A DNA stretch of 64,000 nucleotides. Origin: Crambe crambe. Its lineage: Eukaryota > Porifera > Demospongiae > Poecilosclerida > Crambeidae. Under the pieces are notes generated by a model. The model had not been told where the DNA came from. It worked only from the letters and a program-made list of their open reading frames with translations, and ran no database searches. Position numbers and translations under genes: made by a program. This document shows, in pieces, positions 62,675 through 64,000 of this stretch. Numbering within the stretch: the stretch's first letter is position 1; the number at the start of each line of letters is the position of its first letter. Location: NCBI GenBank assembly GCA_963924555.1, contig OZ004593.1, forward strand, positions 4,646,480 through 4,710,479. The letters run 5' to 3'.

Positions 62675-62809
62675 GGCTATTTATTCGTGTGATGAAAAAT
62701 TAGAGTTGACAGGAGGCTATGGAAATTGCAGTGAGATTGCATGTGCATGTTCACTGAATGAGAAAGTTCTCTTTCTGAAGTTTGGACTCCAGTTTTGCAG
62801 TACAATTAG
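62675..62809 (+). CDS. Exon-like open stretch, Cys-rich, flanked by strong splice signals
   Basis: Preceded by (TC)n-CAG and ended by AG/GTAAGG. In phase 1 it is open through 44 codons: AIYSCDEKLELTGGYGNCSE, then IACACSLNEKVLFLKFGLQF and CSTI. Five cysteines and one NCS sequon suggest an extracellular or secreted segment. Candidate follow-on pieces at about 62850-63082 (ending at TATG/GTAAGT) and 63118-63211 have weaker support, and the former contains a (ttg)n-derived Leu run. No family is recognised. Confidence 0.35.
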
Positions 62810-63240
62810 GTAAGGCTATTGTTCTGACTAGCTTGCTTAGTACTAATAGCACTATAGACATTGCAATGGACAAAGGTCATTACCAAACTTATACTTTCTT
62901 TTATTTCTCTTATGATCCTCGCACACATGCAAGCACTGTTTTTACCAGTACAATCATGGAGCTGCATATCAATGGATTCCATCGCATTCCAGAGCCCAAG
63001 CCAATATGCCTTGTGCAGGATTTGTTATTATTATTGTTGTTGTTGTTGTCAGCAAGTGCCCACATACACTAATATTCTTATGGTAAGTATAATTTGGTAT
63101 AAGCTTTTTTCCACACAGTTACTCGCAGGAGAAGGAAGAGCCATCGGAATGAAGCTGGAGTACCATGGCTTTAAATACAGTTATCTAGCTAAGCTAGTGT
63201 ACCTTGCAGGCTAGATCCACCCTGCCACCACCAGGAATTT

Positions 63241-64000
63241 TCAAGCGTGCTTGTAATGTTACTGTCCCTTTACCGAATGATTGGGTTGACGCGCTCTAAT
63301 TGGAGAGTTATAGGAGTTTATAGTATTGTAGACCCTTTACCGATATATAGTTGCATTTGGTTTGTGTTACTGTAGATACTTTACCCGATTGAATTCCAAT
63401 TAAAGAGCACCTGGTGTGCTCTAATTGGTAAGATAATGGCAAAGATGATGGGGAAAAAAAAATTTTTTTTTTAAATGTAAATGAGGGAGAAGGTTGATTT
63501 TTAGCAAGCATAAATTATGATAACAAAATTAGAAAAAGAAGAGTGAATGATTTTCAAGAGCAATAATTATCTAACCCTAAATTTGGTCAGTACAAATTAA
63601 TGTCCTTATGCATAGTAAAAATAGCATCATCGTAGCTAAACTATTTGAATGAAGGGAGGGAAAAAATAGCACAGAATGTTATTGTACAATAGAGAATTTT
63701 TCAAAGTTTACAATGTCATAATTAATAGAAAGTACATTAAATATCCTAGAGGGGGTAAGGTGGCATGAATGGTTGCCACTAGTTCAGTGCCACTCATACT
63801 GTTGTGTTGTTCTGAGATAGAGCACTAACGGCATGTTCTATGTTGTATGATGTGTCAGAAGATCCAGGTATGTTATCTGCATGGGGGGAAGAAAAAGAAG
63901 GAAAAGATAAAAATACAATGCAAAGATGAAAGATCACAATGACTTACTTGGGGAGGGGGATATAGTTGCAGGATAATGCATTCATTAATATTTTGTAATT
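63241..64000. other. No recognised gene; small hairpin at 63398-63430
   Basis: The sequence ccaattaaagagcacc is inverted directly after itself (ggtgtgctctaattgg), giving a 16-bp-stem hairpin. Words 'ctttacc' and 'gctctaattgg' recur between 63255 and 63425, so a short degenerate repeat is present. The remainder is AT-rich with no supportable feature. Confidence 0.4.

Noticed and set aside
1-64000. tRNA, rRNA and other structured RNA genes
   Set aside because: I looked for T-arm words such as GGTTCGAATCC and for rRNA-conserved blocks and saw none. A covariance-model scan would be needed to exclude small ncRNAs.

Overview
This is animal nuclear DNA, most probably from a sponge (demosponge). It is AT-rich and intron-bearing, full of short inverted-repeat transposons, and dotted with the palindrome GCTAGC/TAGCTAGC. 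The two Ig-type receptor genes carry an N-terminal domain (core 'YFLNYP.QNISLPN') of a kind I associate with sponge proteins. The species call is inference; the animal call rests on a complete 12-exon mitochondrial medium-chain acyl-CoA dehydrogenase gene.

Layout. 1-25 kb is repeat-rich with few host genes. It holds a hAT transposase remnant (1.2 kb), two small fossil Gypsy-type integrase fragments (2.3-2.5 kb and 19.9-20.0 kb), an internally deleted pogo-like element (4.8-5.3 kb), a broken transposon-type gene (7.9-8.8 kb), an apparently intact large IS630/Tc1/mariner-type transposase element (9.0-11.7 kb), several tandem repeats, and SET-like and RecQ-like exon fragments (18.2-18.7 kb). It also holds a 0.7 kb TIR-bounded element with one intact small ORF (21.5-22.2 kb) and a zinc-ribbon-like ORF (22.6-23.1 kb).

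25-45 kb is the host gene core. Two tandem paralogous receptor genes on the minus strand (B: 28.8 to 25.0 kb; A: 33.2 to 30.5 kb) share exon order and splice phases: signal peptide, novel N-terminal domain plus Ig, second Ig, transmembrane exon. Gene A is divergent from the dehydrogenase gene on the plus strand (33.4-39.3 kb), with 208 bp between the two ATGs and a CG-repeat promoter motif between them. A UDP-glycosyltransferase cluster follows: a broken copy (39.4-39.9 kb) and two intact intronless genes (40.2-41.8 and 43.3-45.0 kb) with a mosaic of identical and divergent blocks suggesting gene conversion.

45-64 kb is almost free of recognisable genes but rich in structured repeats: a 0.7 kb foldback, two TAGCC-ended elements with 8-9 bp target duplications (one with its empty site preserved in a nearby duplicated segment), a CAGTGGCGG-ended element with a 5 bp target duplication that matches a second copy inside receptor gene B, two long hairpin elements, an ankyrin fragment and many microsatellites.

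There is no operon logic. The nearest thing to a functional neighbourhood is the divergent receptor/dehydrogenase promoter and the UGT array. The most unusual items are the receptor pair with its novel N-terminal domain, the DD112E transposase element, and the compact TIR element carrying a non-transposase ORF.
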